Positions 55,160-64,000 of a stretch of 64,000 bases of DNA are shown here, piece after piece. The notes under the pieces are model-generated. The model made no database searches and was not told where the DNA came from. It worked only from the letters and a program-made list of their open reading frames with translations. Position 1 is the first letter of the stretch. Each line of letters starts with the position of its first letter. Origin of the DNA: RBG-16-34-14 sp963798865 (lineage in GTDB: Bacteria > Bacteroidota > Ignavibacteria > Ignavibacteriales > Ignavibacteriaceae); NCBI GenBank assembly GCA_963798865.1, contig CAWCVZ010000005.1, positions 558,001-622,000 of the forward strand, written 5' to 3'. Position numbers and translations under genes: made by a program.

Positions 55160-56735
55160 TTGAATATTAAACAGAAATCAGAAAAGTTTTACATTCTGTC
55201 AGGTATACTGGTCATAATATGTTTTCTCATTTATAATTTTGTTCTTGCACTTGGTTCATTGGAGGGGACACCTAAAAATACAGCAGGCAACCCTATTTTC
55301 CCTTACTTAACCGAAAAACCTATAACCGAAGATGGCTATTATATGCTAACTGTTGCATGGAATATCGCTGCAGGCAATGGTTTCTCATACAATTATAGTA
55401 TCAAAACTACAGGTGTACAACCCCTTGCAGCGCTGGTGTATGCAGCTCCTGCATTTATAGTCCGCATCTTTCATGGAAGTAAATACACATTCGCACGTGT
55501 AATAATTATTTTTTCTTCAATGCTGCAGGTGATCTTTGCCTTTTTAATTTACAAGCTTACTTTAAGCATTTCAAAAGATATTGACAGAGGTCTTTATTTT
55601 TTTATTTCAATGTCTGTAGTGCTTCTGAATTTCAAAGTTCTTTTAAATTTTGCAAATGGTCTTGAAACAGGGATATATCTTATACTTCTTTCACTCTTCT
55701 TTCTTTATTGGCTTAATATTGAAACTCTGAAAGCCGGTGCGATGCGGCTGGTTGGATTGGGTATTCTCACCGGCTTATTAATATTATGCAGACTGGATTC
55801 TGTTATTTTAATAATAATATTTTATCTGATTCTGCTAATAACAGGAAGGTTAAGAATTGGTCAGTTTACTTTTATTTTATTTAATCGCATTCCTGCTTTA
55901 CCTGCCCTGGCAATTATATATCCTTGATGTAACAGGAAATTTATTTCAGTCTTCGGTTCGCAGCCAGACTGCATTATTTACTTTTTTTGATATGCCTTTT
56001 AAGCTTGAACAATATTTCACTTCAATAATACAACACTTAACTCCGTTTTTATTTACGGGAAATATTCGTTTATGGTATATGTTCCCGCTGGGCATTTTTT
56101 ATATTATTTTATTTCTTATCGGGTATAATAAGTACAGGCAGTTTATTATTTCAGAATCTTCGGAGAAAAAACTCAGAATGATTATAATTCCATTTTCCAT
56201 TTTGGTACTAATCTATTTCTTTTTTTCAAGTGCGCCCTATTTTTATTTCAGGTATACGGCGTTCATTATGGTTTTATCATTTCCTGTTTTTGTATTGTTG
56301 TTTGCTTACATTATTAAAAAGTACCGGTTAAAGAGATTTATATTTGGCGGATTATTAATCCTGTTCGGAATTCAGAGTTTTCTTTATCTTCATTCAGGTA
56401 AATCAGCAAGAGCATTTACTGTCAGAGTAGAATTTGTAAAAAATAATTTTACTGTTGATGATCGTATAGCCGCTTTTCAAACCGGAGTTTTGGGTTATTA
56501 CTTTGAAAATGTAATTAACCTTGATGGGAAAATGGATAACGATGCCCTGAAAAGTTTTTCAAATAAAGGCATTGATACTTATATAGACAGCAGGAATATA
56601 AATGTGCTAATGGAGTGGAAAGATTTTATGCCAGTTTTATTTAAGAAAGAATATCTTGAAAAATACTGGCGGGTCTTTACAGATGATATTGGCGATGGAA
56701 GAACGATTTGTTATGTAAGAAAAGAATTACAATAA
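55160..56735 (+). CDS. GT-C-type glycosyltransferase membrane protein, one frameshift
   Basis: A membrane protein of about 525 residues once one shift near 55870 is repaired (pieces 55160-55927 and 55857-56735). The first periplasmic loop has TEDGYYMLTVAWNIAAGNGF, the acidic loop pattern of GT-C/GT39 (ArnT-like) enzymes that use polyprenyl-phosphate sugars. About ten helices follow, then a soluble C-terminus (VDDRIAAFQTGVLGYYFENV) typical of these proteins. It starts at TTG 55160. Its probable role is to add a sugar on the periplasmic side. The break lies in a T-rich stretch. Confidence 0.68.
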
Positions 56736-56920
56736 CAAATAACCATTGATTAACGAAAAACCGATTATTTAATTCATATTTGAATAATATTTAAAGAAAA
56801 TTCTCATTCTCCTTTAATACAATCAAATTACAATGGAATAGAATACTTAAATGACAATCGTACAACTGACTAATAACATATAATATTGTACATTCTAAAA
56901 TATAAATACTACAATCTACA

Positions 56921-57673
56921 TTGCTTCCAACCATTTCGATAATAACCGCAGTTTATAACAACAAAGATTACATTGGTGATGCGATTAACTGCGTGCTCTC
57001 CCAGACTTACCCTCACATTGAATATATTATTATTGACGGCGGGTCAACTGACGGAACTCTGGATTTAATTAAAAAATATGAGAGCAGAATTTCTAAATGG
57101 ATAAGTGAACCTGATAAAGGAATCTTTGATGCATTAAATAAGGGAATTACTCTTTCATCAGGGGAGGTAACAGGTTTTCTTCATTCTGATGATTTATTTG
57201 CAGATGATAAGGCGATTGAAAAAATTGCCGGTAAATTTAAATCAGAAAATTGTAGTGCTGTTTACTCCGATCTTGTTTATGTTAGTAAAAGGGATATTAA
57301 AAGAATAATCAGGTACTGGAAAGCCGGAGGTTTTACTGTAAACTCTTTGAAATTCGGCTGGATGCCTCCTCATCCCACCCTTTTTGTCAGAAGATCGTTA
57401 TATGAAAAACATGGGTTGTTCGATACTGGTCTCAAAATTGCGTCGGATTATGATATGATCTTAAGACTGCTTAAAAATAATCCGGACTCAGTTGCCTATT
57501 TAAATGAAGTGCTTGTGAAGATGAGGCTCGGCGGAAGAAGCAACCGCAGCTTAAAAAATATTTTAATCAAGAGCAGTGAAGATTATAAAGCTTTAAGGAA
57601 AAATAATTTTAAGTTTCCTTTTTTTACTTTGCTGATGAAAAACATTAGAAAGGTAAATCAGTTCTTTAATTAA
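56921..57673 (+). CDS. Glycosyltransferase family 2 (WcaA-like)
   Basis: A 250-residue GT-A enzyme, intact. ISIITAVYNNKDYIGDAINC, EYIIIDGGSTDGTLDLI and TGFLHSDDLFADDKAIEKI carry the nucleotide- and metal-binding Asp residues. GWMPPHPTLFVRRSLYEKHG and ASDYDMILRLL form the acceptor region, the layout of the PGL/WcaA-type branch. Translation starts at TTG with no in-frame ATG nearby. It is preceded by 185 bases of AT-rich DNA without recognisable features. Confidence 0.87.
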   Translation: MLPTISIITAVYNNKDYIGDAINCVLSQTYPHIEYIIIDGGSTDGTLDLIKKYESRISKWISEPDKGIFDALNKGITLSSGEVTGFLHSDDLFADDKAIEKIAGKFKSENCSAVYSDLVYVSKRDIKRIIRYWKAGGFTVNSLKFGWMPPHPTLFVRRSLYEKHGLFDTGLKIASDYDMILRLLKNNPDSVAYLNEVLVKMRLGGRSNRSLKNILIKSSEDYKALRKNNFKFPFFTLLMKNIRKVNQFFN

Positions 57674-57785
57674 TAATAAACGGATGAAACTTGATATTCT
57701 TTTTAACAAAACATAATTTGAATATGGAATTAAAATTATTTTGTAGAATTAATGGAAAGAATATGCAAGTTATAGGGGGAACCGT

Positions 57786-59450
57786 ATGATATATCTCGTT
57801 ATCTTCTTTACCAGTCTCGTCCTTACAATTTTTATCACCCCTCTTATGATAGATTTCCTGACAAGAGTTAAAGTTGTTGACCTGCCCGGGGAGGCGAGGA
57901 GAATAAATAAATCCATTATCCCCAGAATGGGGGGAATTCTCATCTACTTTATTGTAATGTTTTCTACCATTGTCTTTTACGGCGATCTTAATTCAATAAG
58001 GTTTTTTGTTTTTGCTTCCGGTATAATTGCAGTTCTTGGTGTAACCGATGATATAATTAAGGTTAAATGGAACAATAAATTTGTTATCCAGCTTTTGATG
58101 TCGGTTTTTCTTATTTACTTTCTCTCTCCTGGTTTTGATGTAATACATTTTTTTGGTTTTGATATTCCGTACCCGTTGAATTATCTCATCCTGGTTCTTT
58201 TTATTGTAGGTACTGTTAACGCAGTTAACATGCTTGATGGTCTTGACGGGCTTGCAAGCGGTTTTTCGCTGATGATTATCTTTATCACTTTTCTTGTAGG
58301 GTTTAATTCCGATAATAAATTTCTTCTTGTTCTTTCGGCAAGCTTAATGGGCACACTTATAGGATTTCTTAAGTTTAATGCGTTCCCTGCAAGAATCTTT
58401 TTAGGCGATACAGGCTCCTATGCCCTCGGACTGTTTCTGGTAACTGCAACAGCAATGGCTGCAACAAATACGCAAAGCCGTGTACTTGATTTGACATTCC
58501 CTGTTATCTTAATGGCTGTGCCCATTGTGGATACTGTTAAGGTTATATTCATCAGGCTTCTTGAAAAGCGAAATCCTTTTATAGCGGATATGTCCCATAT
58601 TCATCATATTATTATAGCAAAGATCACTAATCATAAGATCACTGTATTTATAATAGAAACCATTACATTGCTCTTTGCTGCTGTTTCTTTGTACTACCTT
58701 CGCGGAAACAAAACCATCGCAATAATCCTGTTTGGTATTTTTTCAATACCTCTTCTTTTTATACAATTCATAATTAAATATTTTAAAAGACCTGTTATCC
58801 CTGAAATATTAACGAGAATTTATCATAAGTTCCCGCAGCTTTTTATTAATGTTTATACCAAGTATATAATTCCGCTTATTGCGATTCTTTCATTTGCATT
58901 GCTTATAGGGCTTGCACCTGTAAAATCCAATACTAATGAGCTGATCATTCTTTTATCCATACTTTTTGTGGTTCTGCTTTTTGTGTATAGCCTTATAAAT
59001 TACCAGAAGAATAAATACTTTAATGATATTCTGGTCTTCTTCAACCTTATGCTTTTTCTTCTTTACAGTAACTACTCCAACCAGTTTTACAACCTGTTTG
59101 ATGTATATGGAATATTTGAGATAAGTTCAGCGAAACTTATGACCTTTCTGCTTCTGCCTTCTGTTGTATTTTTCTTTTTCTTCAGGGAGAAAATTCTGCT
59201 GAAAAGAGTGACGCTTTTTTCAGGAATAGATCTGGTAATACTTGTTTTCATCATGCTTCTTTCAGTTTCTTCTAACCTGCTACCCACCAAGCCATTTGCA
59301 AATGCCAACCTTATCCTGTTCCAAAGCTTTCTCACATACCTTTTTTATAAAGTATTTGTTATTCTTCGTACAAAATACCAGCCGGCTATTTTCTTTTTAT
59401 CTTTTATAATACCTTTTGTTTTATTGATTCATCTTTTAGTTACCCGGTAA
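57786..59450 (+). CDS. WecA/MraY-family polyprenyl-phosphate sugar-1-phosphate transferase, extended
   Basis: A 554-residue membrane protein that should start polysaccharide assembly by loading a sugar-1-phosphate on undecaprenyl phosphate. Family motifs: GVTDDIIKVKWNNKFVIQ, NMLDGLDGLASG with Asp151 and Asp154, FLGDTGSYALGLFL, and MSHIHH. The catalytic half ends near residue 340, the usual family length. A further 210 residues with about six helices follow and have no known role. GGGGGA lies seven bases before the ATG. The next gene starts eight bases after the stop. Confidence 0.88.
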   Translation: MIYLVIFFTSLVLTIFITPLMIDFLTRVKVVDLPGEARRINKSIIPRMGGILIYFIVMFSTIVFYGDLNSIRFFVFASGIIAVLGVTDDIIKVKWNNKFVIQLLMSVFLIYFLSPGFDVIHFFGFDIPYPLNYLILVLFIVGTVNAVNMLDGLDGLASGFSLMIIFITFLVGFNSDNKFLLVLSASLMGTLIGFLKFNAFPARIFLGDTGSYALGLFLVTATAMAATNTQSRVLDLTFPVILMAVPIVDTVKVIFIRLLEKRNPFIADMSHIHHIIIAKITNHKITVFIIETITLLFAAVSLYYLRGNKTIAIILFGIFSIPLLFIQFIIKYFKRPVIPEILTRIYHKFPQLFINVYTKYIIPLIAILSFALLIGLAPVKSNTNELIILLSILFVVLLFVYSLINYQKNKYFNDILVFFNLMLFLLYSNYSNQFYNLFDVYGIFEISSAKLMTFLLLPSVVFFFFFREKILLKRVTLFSGIDLVILVFIMLLSVSSNLLPTKPFANANLILFQSFLTYLFYKVFVILRTKYQPAIFFLSFIIPFVLLIHLLVTR

Positions 59451-59458
59451 TTTAAAAT

Positions 59459-61075
59459 ATGTACAGAGCATTTCTGCTTTTATTAATTTTCCCGGGGATA
59501 CTTTTGTCCCAGGTGGTTTTCGTTCCCGGTTATTCAACTGTTTATAATTTCCTGAACAGGCTTTCTGTTAAAGGGATAATAATTTTTAATGATGAGATCC
59601 GTCCTGTTTCAAGAGTACTTGCTGCGGAGAAACTTATCGAAGCTGAGAGTAAAATTGAAATGCTTTCTTCAACGGAAAAAGAGGAGCTTCTTTATTATAA
59701 GAAAGAATTTTTTCCTGAAATCATGATTATTAATAATTCTGATAGCAAAGAAACAATTTTCTTCAGAGATGATCCTGATTTGGGTTTCAGACCATTCTTT
59801 TACAGGGATAAAAATTTTTCAATATCGGCAGATCCGGTTCTCGGCTTTTCATACAGAAGGCAATATAATGATAATCTGAAACTCAGGTTTAACGGATTAA
59901 ACTTTTCGGGCTATTATCAGAATGTCGGGTTTAATTTTTATTTCCGGGATAATGAAGAAACAGGCAGGACGATTGATATTGAAAGAAAGGTTTCCCCTGA
60001 ACCCGGTATTGTAAGACATTCATTTGATGGAGAAAACCTGCAGTACAGTTTTGTAAGAGGTTCGGTCTCATATTCATGGTCATGGGGAAGTTTAGATTTT
60101 AGTAAAGAGTATCTCGAATGGGGAAGCGGCCGAAGCGGTCAGCTTATTTTAAGCGATAAAGCTCCATCTTTTCCTTTTATAAGATTGATTTTAAAACCTG
60201 CAGATTGGCTCCAGTTCCAGTATATACACGGGTGGCTTCAATCCGGAATAATAGATCCAAATTCAATCAGGGAAACTTCTGTTCCCGGGAGGGTGAGTTA
60301 TTCCCAGATAAATAAATATATTGCTGCGCATATTATTTCACTTTACCCGTTTAATAACTTTAGTTTTTCTATCGGTGAATCTGTTATTTACAGCGACAGG
60401 CTTGAACCGTTATATTTTATTCCGGTTCTTTTCTTCAGGCTTGCTGATCATTACAATGATGATTCAGGTGATAATGCCCAGGTTTTTGCAAATGCGGTTT
60501 ATAAGTTTTATCCCCTCCGTGTTAAGCTGTACTCAACTCTCTTTATAGATGAATTATCCTTAACAAGTGTTTTAAATGGAGGGAATCTATCTGCAATAGG
60601 ACTTACGGAAGGTTTAAATTTTGTTGATCCTTTCCTTAAAAACTCTGAGCTTGTTCTTGAGTATTCCCGTATAGACCCCTTTGTTTATATGAATTCTAAT
60701 GATGCCCAGGTTTATACAAACCATGGAGACCAGCTTGGACATTGGATCGGCAGTAATGCCGACCAGTTTTATGCTGCATACAACCAGTGGATTATAAGAG
60801 GATTAATGCTCGGGATCTGGGGAGAGTACATAAGGAAAGGTCAGACTGAACTTCCCGCACAGCAATATCAATCTCCTTACCCCGATATCCTTTATGGTTC
60901 GAGGCTAACTGTTAAATCAGCCGGTATTGAAATCAGTTATGAAGTATTCAGAAATTTATTTGGAAAGCTCTTTTATACTTATTCAAATGTTTCTGATGAA
61001 GAAGCCGGGAGACTCCCTGAATTCAGATTAGGAATAAATAATATTTTTGGATTTTTATTCAGCTATGGTTTATAG
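59459..61075 (+). CDS. Wzi-like capsule assembly outer-membrane protein
   Basis: A 538-residue exported beta-barrel. A signal peptide (about 1-17) is followed by a short helical segment (STVYNFLNRLSVKGIIIFND, RVLAAEKLIEAESKI) and a long run of alternating strands rich in aromatic residues, such as RFNGLNFSGYYQNVGFNFYF, ending in IFGFLFSYGL. The arrangement fits the capsule assembly protein Wzi family, which helps hold polysaccharide at the cell surface. It follows the WecA-like gene by eight bases. A gene with the same opening motif begins at the right edge. Confidence 0.72.
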   Translation: MYRAFLLLLIFPGILLSQVVFVPGYSTVYNFLNRLSVKGIIIFNDEIRPVSRVLAAEKLIEAESKIEMLSSTEKEELLYYKKEFFPEIMIINNSDSKETIFFRDDPDLGFRPFFYRDKNFSISADPVLGFSYRRQYNDNLKLRFNGLNFSGYYQNVGFNFYFRDNEETGRTIDIERKVSPEPGIVRHSFDGENLQYSFVRGSVSYSWSWGSLDFSKEYLEWGSGRSGQLILSDKAPSFPFIRLILKPADWLQFQYIHGWLQSGIIDPNSIRETSVPGRVSYSQINKYIAAHIISLYPFNNFSFSIGESVIYSDRLEPLYFIPVLFFRLADHYNDDSGDNAQVFANAVYKFYPLRVKLYSTLFIDELSLTSVLNGGNLSAIGLTEGLNFVDPFLKNSELVLEYSRIDPFVYMNSNDAQVYTNHGDQLGHWIGSNADQFYAAYNQWIIRGLMLGIWGEYIRKGQTELPAQQYQSPYPDILYGSRLTVKSAGIEISYEVFRNLFGKLFYTYSNVSDEEAGRLPEFRLGINNIFGFLFSYGL

Positions 61076-61208
61076 ACTGATTACTGATTAACTAAAACAA
61101 ATTCTATTCGTAAAAGCTCTCTTTTTTCTGCAGAATAACCGCACGTCTTTTCTTATAATTCTCTATATTTATTGATGAAAATTTTGAAAAAAATGGATTA
61201 AAGTCTAA

Positions 61209-62084
61209 ATGAAAGCTATAATTCTGGCAGGTGGTGCTGGTTCCCGCTTATACCCTGTTACTAAAGTTTACAGTAAGCAGCTTGCGCTTATTTATGATAA
61301 ACCCCTCATTTATTATCCCTTATCAATTCTAATGCTTGGCGGAATAAGGGATATATTAATAATTTCAAATGTTCAAACAATCCCCCATTATAAAAATCTT
61401 TTTGGTGATGGGAGCCATCTTGGACTAAAAATTTCGTACAAAGTTCAGAAGGCACCAAGAGGTATTGCAGAAGCGTTTATTCTTGGAGAGGAATTTATCG
61501 GGAAGGATGATGTTACACTTATTCTGGGCGATAATATTTTTTACGGCAACCTTGATTTCTTTTATAAAGCATTGAAGACAAATAATGGGGCTACAATATT
61601 CGGTTACCGTGTACAGGATCCTGAACGCTATGGAATAATTGAATTTGATGAAAACGGGAAAGCTCTTTCAATTGAAGAAAAACCTAAGAAACCTAAATCG
61701 CAATTTGCCGTACCAGGTTTATACATTTACAATAATGAAGTGGTAAAGATTTCTAAAAATTTAAAACCCTCCGGTCGAGGGGAGCTTGAAATAACTGATG
61801 TTAACAAGGTTTACCTGGGAAAAAATGAACTGAATGTAATTCGCATAGGGCGCGGCGTTGCATGGCTCGATACCGGTACACCGGAAGCGCTTCTTCAGGC
61901 ATCGAATTTTTTTGGTGTAATTGAAGACAGGCAGGGGTTGAAAGTCGCCTGCGTTGAGGAGATTGCTTATACTATGAATTTTATTAGCAGGAGTAAATTT
62001 GAAGAGCTTATCAACTCGATTCCTTCTTCTTTATATAAGGAATACCTGGTGAAACTGCTGAAAGATACTGATGGAAATTATTAA
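61209..62084 (+). CDS. rfbA: Glucose-1-phosphate thymidylyltransferase
   Basis: A 291-residue RmlA/RfbA enzyme that makes dTDP-glucose from dTTP and glucose-1-phosphate. It has the nucleotide loop LAGGAGSRLYPVTKVYSKQL, IYDKPLIYYPLSILMLGGIR, LILGDNIFYG, VQDPERYGIIEFDENG and EEKPKKPKSQFAVPGLYIY. Length and motifs match the short RmlA class. It overlaps rfbC by 14 bases. The usual partners rmlB and rmlD are not in the window. Confidence 0.93.
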   Translation: MKAIILAGGAGSRLYPVTKVYSKQLALIYDKPLIYYPLSILMLGGIRDILIISNVQTIPHYKNLFGDGSHLGLKISYKVQKAPRGIAEAFILGEEFIGKDDVTLILGDNIFYGNLDFFYKALKTNNGATIFGYRVQDPERYGIIEFDENGKALSIEEKPKKPKSQFAVPGLYIYNNEVVKISKNLKPSGRGELEITDVNKVYLGKNELNVIRIGRGVAWLDTGTPEALLQASNFFGVIEDRQGLKVACVEEIAYTMNFISRSKFEELINSIPSSLYKEYLVKLLKDTDGNY

Positions 62085-62619
62085 AACTGATTTTAAAGGT
62101 CTTCTGGTTATTAAACCAAAAGTTTTTGAAGACAGCAGGGGATATTTTTTTGAATCATACAGGAAGGATATTTTAGTTAACCAGGGAATTAATTTTGATT
62201 TTGTTCAGGACAACATGTCTAAATCAAAAAAGAATACTGTAAGAGGTCTTCATTACCAGGTTGGAAATTTTTCGCAGGGTAAGTTATGCCAGGTTATTTC
62301 CGGCAAAGTTCTGGATGTAGCACTCGATATAAGATTTAATTCACCAACGTTCGGGAAATACTTTTCAGAGGAACTTTCAGAGGAGAACCATTTATTGATG
62401 TGGATACCACCGGGTTTTGCTCATGGCTTTTCAGTATTATCAGATGAAGCAATATTTAAATATAAGTGTACGGCTTATTACAGCAAGACAAGCGAAAGGT
62501 CTATCTTATTTAATGATTCAGCATTAAATATAAACTGGAAAGTTGCTGATCCTGTTGTATCTGAAAAAGATCGTGCTGCAAAATTATTTAAAGATATAGA
62601 TAAAGATTTTATTTTTTAG
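62071..62619 (+). CDS. rfbC: dTDP-4-dehydrorhamnose 3,5-epimerase
   Basis: A 182-residue cupin-fold epimerase (RmlC). VFEDSRGYFFESYRKDI, FVQDNMSKSKKNTVRGLHYQ with the catalytic His, GKVLDVALDIRFNSPTFGKY and MWIPPGFAHGFSVLSDEAIF are the family signatures. It starts inside the end of rfbA (14-base overlap), so the two are coupled. A related 3,4-ketoisomerase role is less likely because the RmlC motifs are complete. Confidence 0.9.
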   Translation: MEIIKTDFKGLLVIKPKVFEDSRGYFFESYRKDILVNQGINFDFVQDNMSKSKKNTVRGLHYQVGNFSQGKLCQVISGKVLDVALDIRFNSPTFGKYFSEELSEENHLLMWIPPGFAHGFSVLSDEAIFKYKCTAYYSKTSERSILFNDSALNINWKVADPVVSEKDRAAKLFKDIDKDFIF

Positions 62620-62674
62620 CTGAAGCAAGCTGATAAAAAGTATCAGCAGTGAAATATGTTAATAGGAGAAATTA

Positions 62675-63841
62675 ATGAAAGTCCCGCTTTTAGATCTTAA
62701 ACCCCAATATAATTCTCTCAAAGAAGAGCTTAATGAAGCAATTCTAAAAGTTGCAGAATCACAATATTTTATTCTTGGTCCTGAAGTTGAAAAAATGGAG
62801 AAGAATCTTTGCGAATATCTGAAGTGTGAATATTCAATAGGGGTTTCATCCGGTACTGATGCTTTGCTGATTGCGCTGATGGCAATTGATATAAAACCGG
62901 GAGATGAAGTTATTGTACCCGACTATTCTTTTTTTGCAACTGCAGGGGTTGTATCAAGGCTTAATGCAAAACCTGTTTTCGCCGATGTTGATCCTTTAAC
63001 TTTTAATATTAATCCTGCCGATATTGAAAAGAAAATTACCTCAAAAACAAAAGCGGTGATACCTGTTCATCTGTATGGACAGAGCTGTGATATGAATGCA
63101 ATAATGAGTATTGCGGCAAAGTATAAAATTAAAGTTATCGAAGATGCCGCCCAGGCAATCGGGACTCAATATAAAGATGGAAAATGCGCTGGAACTATTG
63201 GCGATATCGGGTGCTTTTCGTTTTTTCCAAGTAAAAATCTTGGATGCTTTGGCGATGGCGGATTGGTTGCAACAAATGATAAGGATCTTGCTTACAGGCT
63301 TAAAATTCTGAGAGTGCATGGCGGCGAATCAAAATATTATCATAAGATAATCGGCGGGAATTTCAGGATAGATGCTCTCCAGGCGGCTGTTATAAATGTT
63401 AAGCTTCCCTATCTCGATTCCTGGTCTGAAACGCGAAGAAGAAATGCAGCTCTTTATTCAAAATTATTTTCTGAATCAGGTTTAGCCGGAGGAGAAGGTA
63501 AAACAAATTTTGATAACAAAAATAAAGTGCTTCTTCCAAAAGCAGTTTATAAATCACCCGGAGTAAAAAATTATCATATCTTTAATCAATATGTGATAAG
63601 AGTAGAAAACAGGAATGACCTGAAGGATTTCTTAACTCAGAATAACATTGGTAGTGAGATTTATTATCCTCTTCCATTTCATCAGCAGGAATGCTTTGCG
63701 CAGCTTGGTTATAAAAAAGGAGATTTTCCTGTTTCCGAAAATCTTGCAGATACTGTTCTTGCTTTACCCATTTATCCTGATCTGGCAGATGAACAGATTA
63801 AGTATGTCGTCGAAAAGATTAATGAATTTATAAAAAGATAA
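62675..63841 (+). CDS. DegT/DnrJ/EryC1-family sugar aminotransferase
   Basis: A 388-residue PLP-dependent enzyme that aminates a keto sugar nucleotide. SSGTDALLIALMAIDIKPGD, DEVIVPDYSFFATAGVVSRL, VIPVHLYGQSCDMNAIMSIA and VIEDAAQAIG build the cofactor site, and Lys187 in FFPSKNLG is the Schiff-base lysine. GGNFRIDALQAAVINVKLPY contacts the substrate. It could serve a dTDP-3-amino sugar (with rfbA/rfbC) or act as the missing WbpE step between WlbA and WlbB; the sequence alone does not decide. AGGAG precedes its ATG. Confidence 0.9.
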   Translation: MKVPLLDLKPQYNSLKEELNEAILKVAESQYFILGPEVEKMEKNLCEYLKCEYSIGVSSGTDALLIALMAIDIKPGDEVIVPDYSFFATAGVVSRLNAKPVFADVDPLTFNINPADIEKKITSKTKAVIPVHLYGQSCDMNAIMSIAAKYKIKVIEDAAQAIGTQYKDGKCAGTIGDIGCFSFFPSKNLGCFGDGGLVATNDKDLAYRLKILRVHGGESKYYHKIIGGNFRIDALQAAVINVKLPYLDSWSETRRRNAALYSKLFSESGLAGGEGKTNFDNKNKVLLPKAVYKSPGVKNYHIFNQYVIRVENRNDLKDFLTQNNIGSEIYYPLPFHQQECFAQLGYKKGDFPVSENLADTVLALPIYPDLADEQIKYVVEKINEFIKR

Positions 63842-63892
63842 TTGAACTTTTCAAAATAAAAATTTGTATAAGGAAAATTTGTTTAAGGTAAG

Positions 63893-64000
63893 ATGAAATT
63901 ATTTTTTTCTTTTGTGCTGCTGTTTTTTTGTATAGATATTAATGCACAGGTGGTATTTGAGCCTCTGAACAGGGATGTGTATGAGTTTCTCGGAAATCTT
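63893..64000 (+). CDS. Wzi-like outer-membrane protein, cut by right edge
   Basis: Only 36 codons are visible: a signal peptide (KLFFSFVLLFFCIDINAQ) and then VVFEPLNRDVYEFLGNL. This matches the opening of the 59459 protein (VVFVPGYSTVYNFLNRL), so it is probably a second member of that family. AAGGTAAG lies just before the ATG at 63893. Confidence 0.5.
   Translation, partial: MKLFFSFVLLFFCIDINAQVVFEPLNRDVYEFLGNL

Overview
The window is AT-rich bacterial DNA from the Bacteroidota/Chlorobiota/Ignavibacteriota side of the tree, most likely an Ignavibacteriales-type organism. The main support is five secreted proteins ending in the type IX secretion (T9SS) sorting domain with the motif NYPNPFNP. 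A TonB-dependent receptor with a carboxypeptidase-like N-terminal domain, a DUF2911 protein and Omp28-like and SBBP-repeat proteins agree with this. No rRNA, tRNA or CRISPR array was found. The lineage is inferred from protein style, not from a marker gene.

Layout. 1-2 kb: a secreted YCF48-like protein cut by the left edge, then an Omp28-like T9SS cargo. 2-5.8 kb: a metal locus with a cupredoxin-like lipoprotein, a DtxR/MntR-family repressor behind a 20-bp palindrome, and an Nramp Mn/Fe transporter fused to a universal stress (USP) domain. 5.8-9 kb: a DMT exporter, the tRNA hydroxylase TrhO and an AraC regulator. 9-15.9 kb: a tight run of four beta-propeller T9SS cargo genes plus a class C serine hydrolase. 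16-20.8 kb: a TonB-dependent receptor, a second serine hydrolase, a truncated third one and an unknown membrane protein. 21-29.3 kb: an MscS-like protein, an amino-acid permease with two USP domains, DUF2911, a HEAGH membrane protein, a MORN/TonB protein, PdxB and MgtE.

29.5-64 kb is one large surface polysaccharide locus: an O-antigen ligase-like protein, AsnB, a REP-associated transposase, WlbA and WlbB, a Wza-like SLBB exporter, Wzz, a run of glycosyltransferases and methyltransferases, flippase (Wzx), polymerase (Wzy), a WecA/MraY-type initiating transferase with an extra membrane half, Wzi-like outer-membrane proteins, RmlA, RmlC and a sugar aminotransferase. Together these cover nucleotide-sugar supply, lipid-linked assembly, flipping, polymerisation, chain-length control and export.

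Two features of that locus stand out. Nearly every gene between about 43.5 and 53 kb is cut into pieces in different frames although the protein signatures stay well conserved. Most breaks I could place lie in homopolymer runs, which suggests sequencing error rather than decay. The spacers from 34 to 55 kb are also packed with palindromic repeats, including a three-copy repeat in which each copy carries a different small hairpin at the same position.
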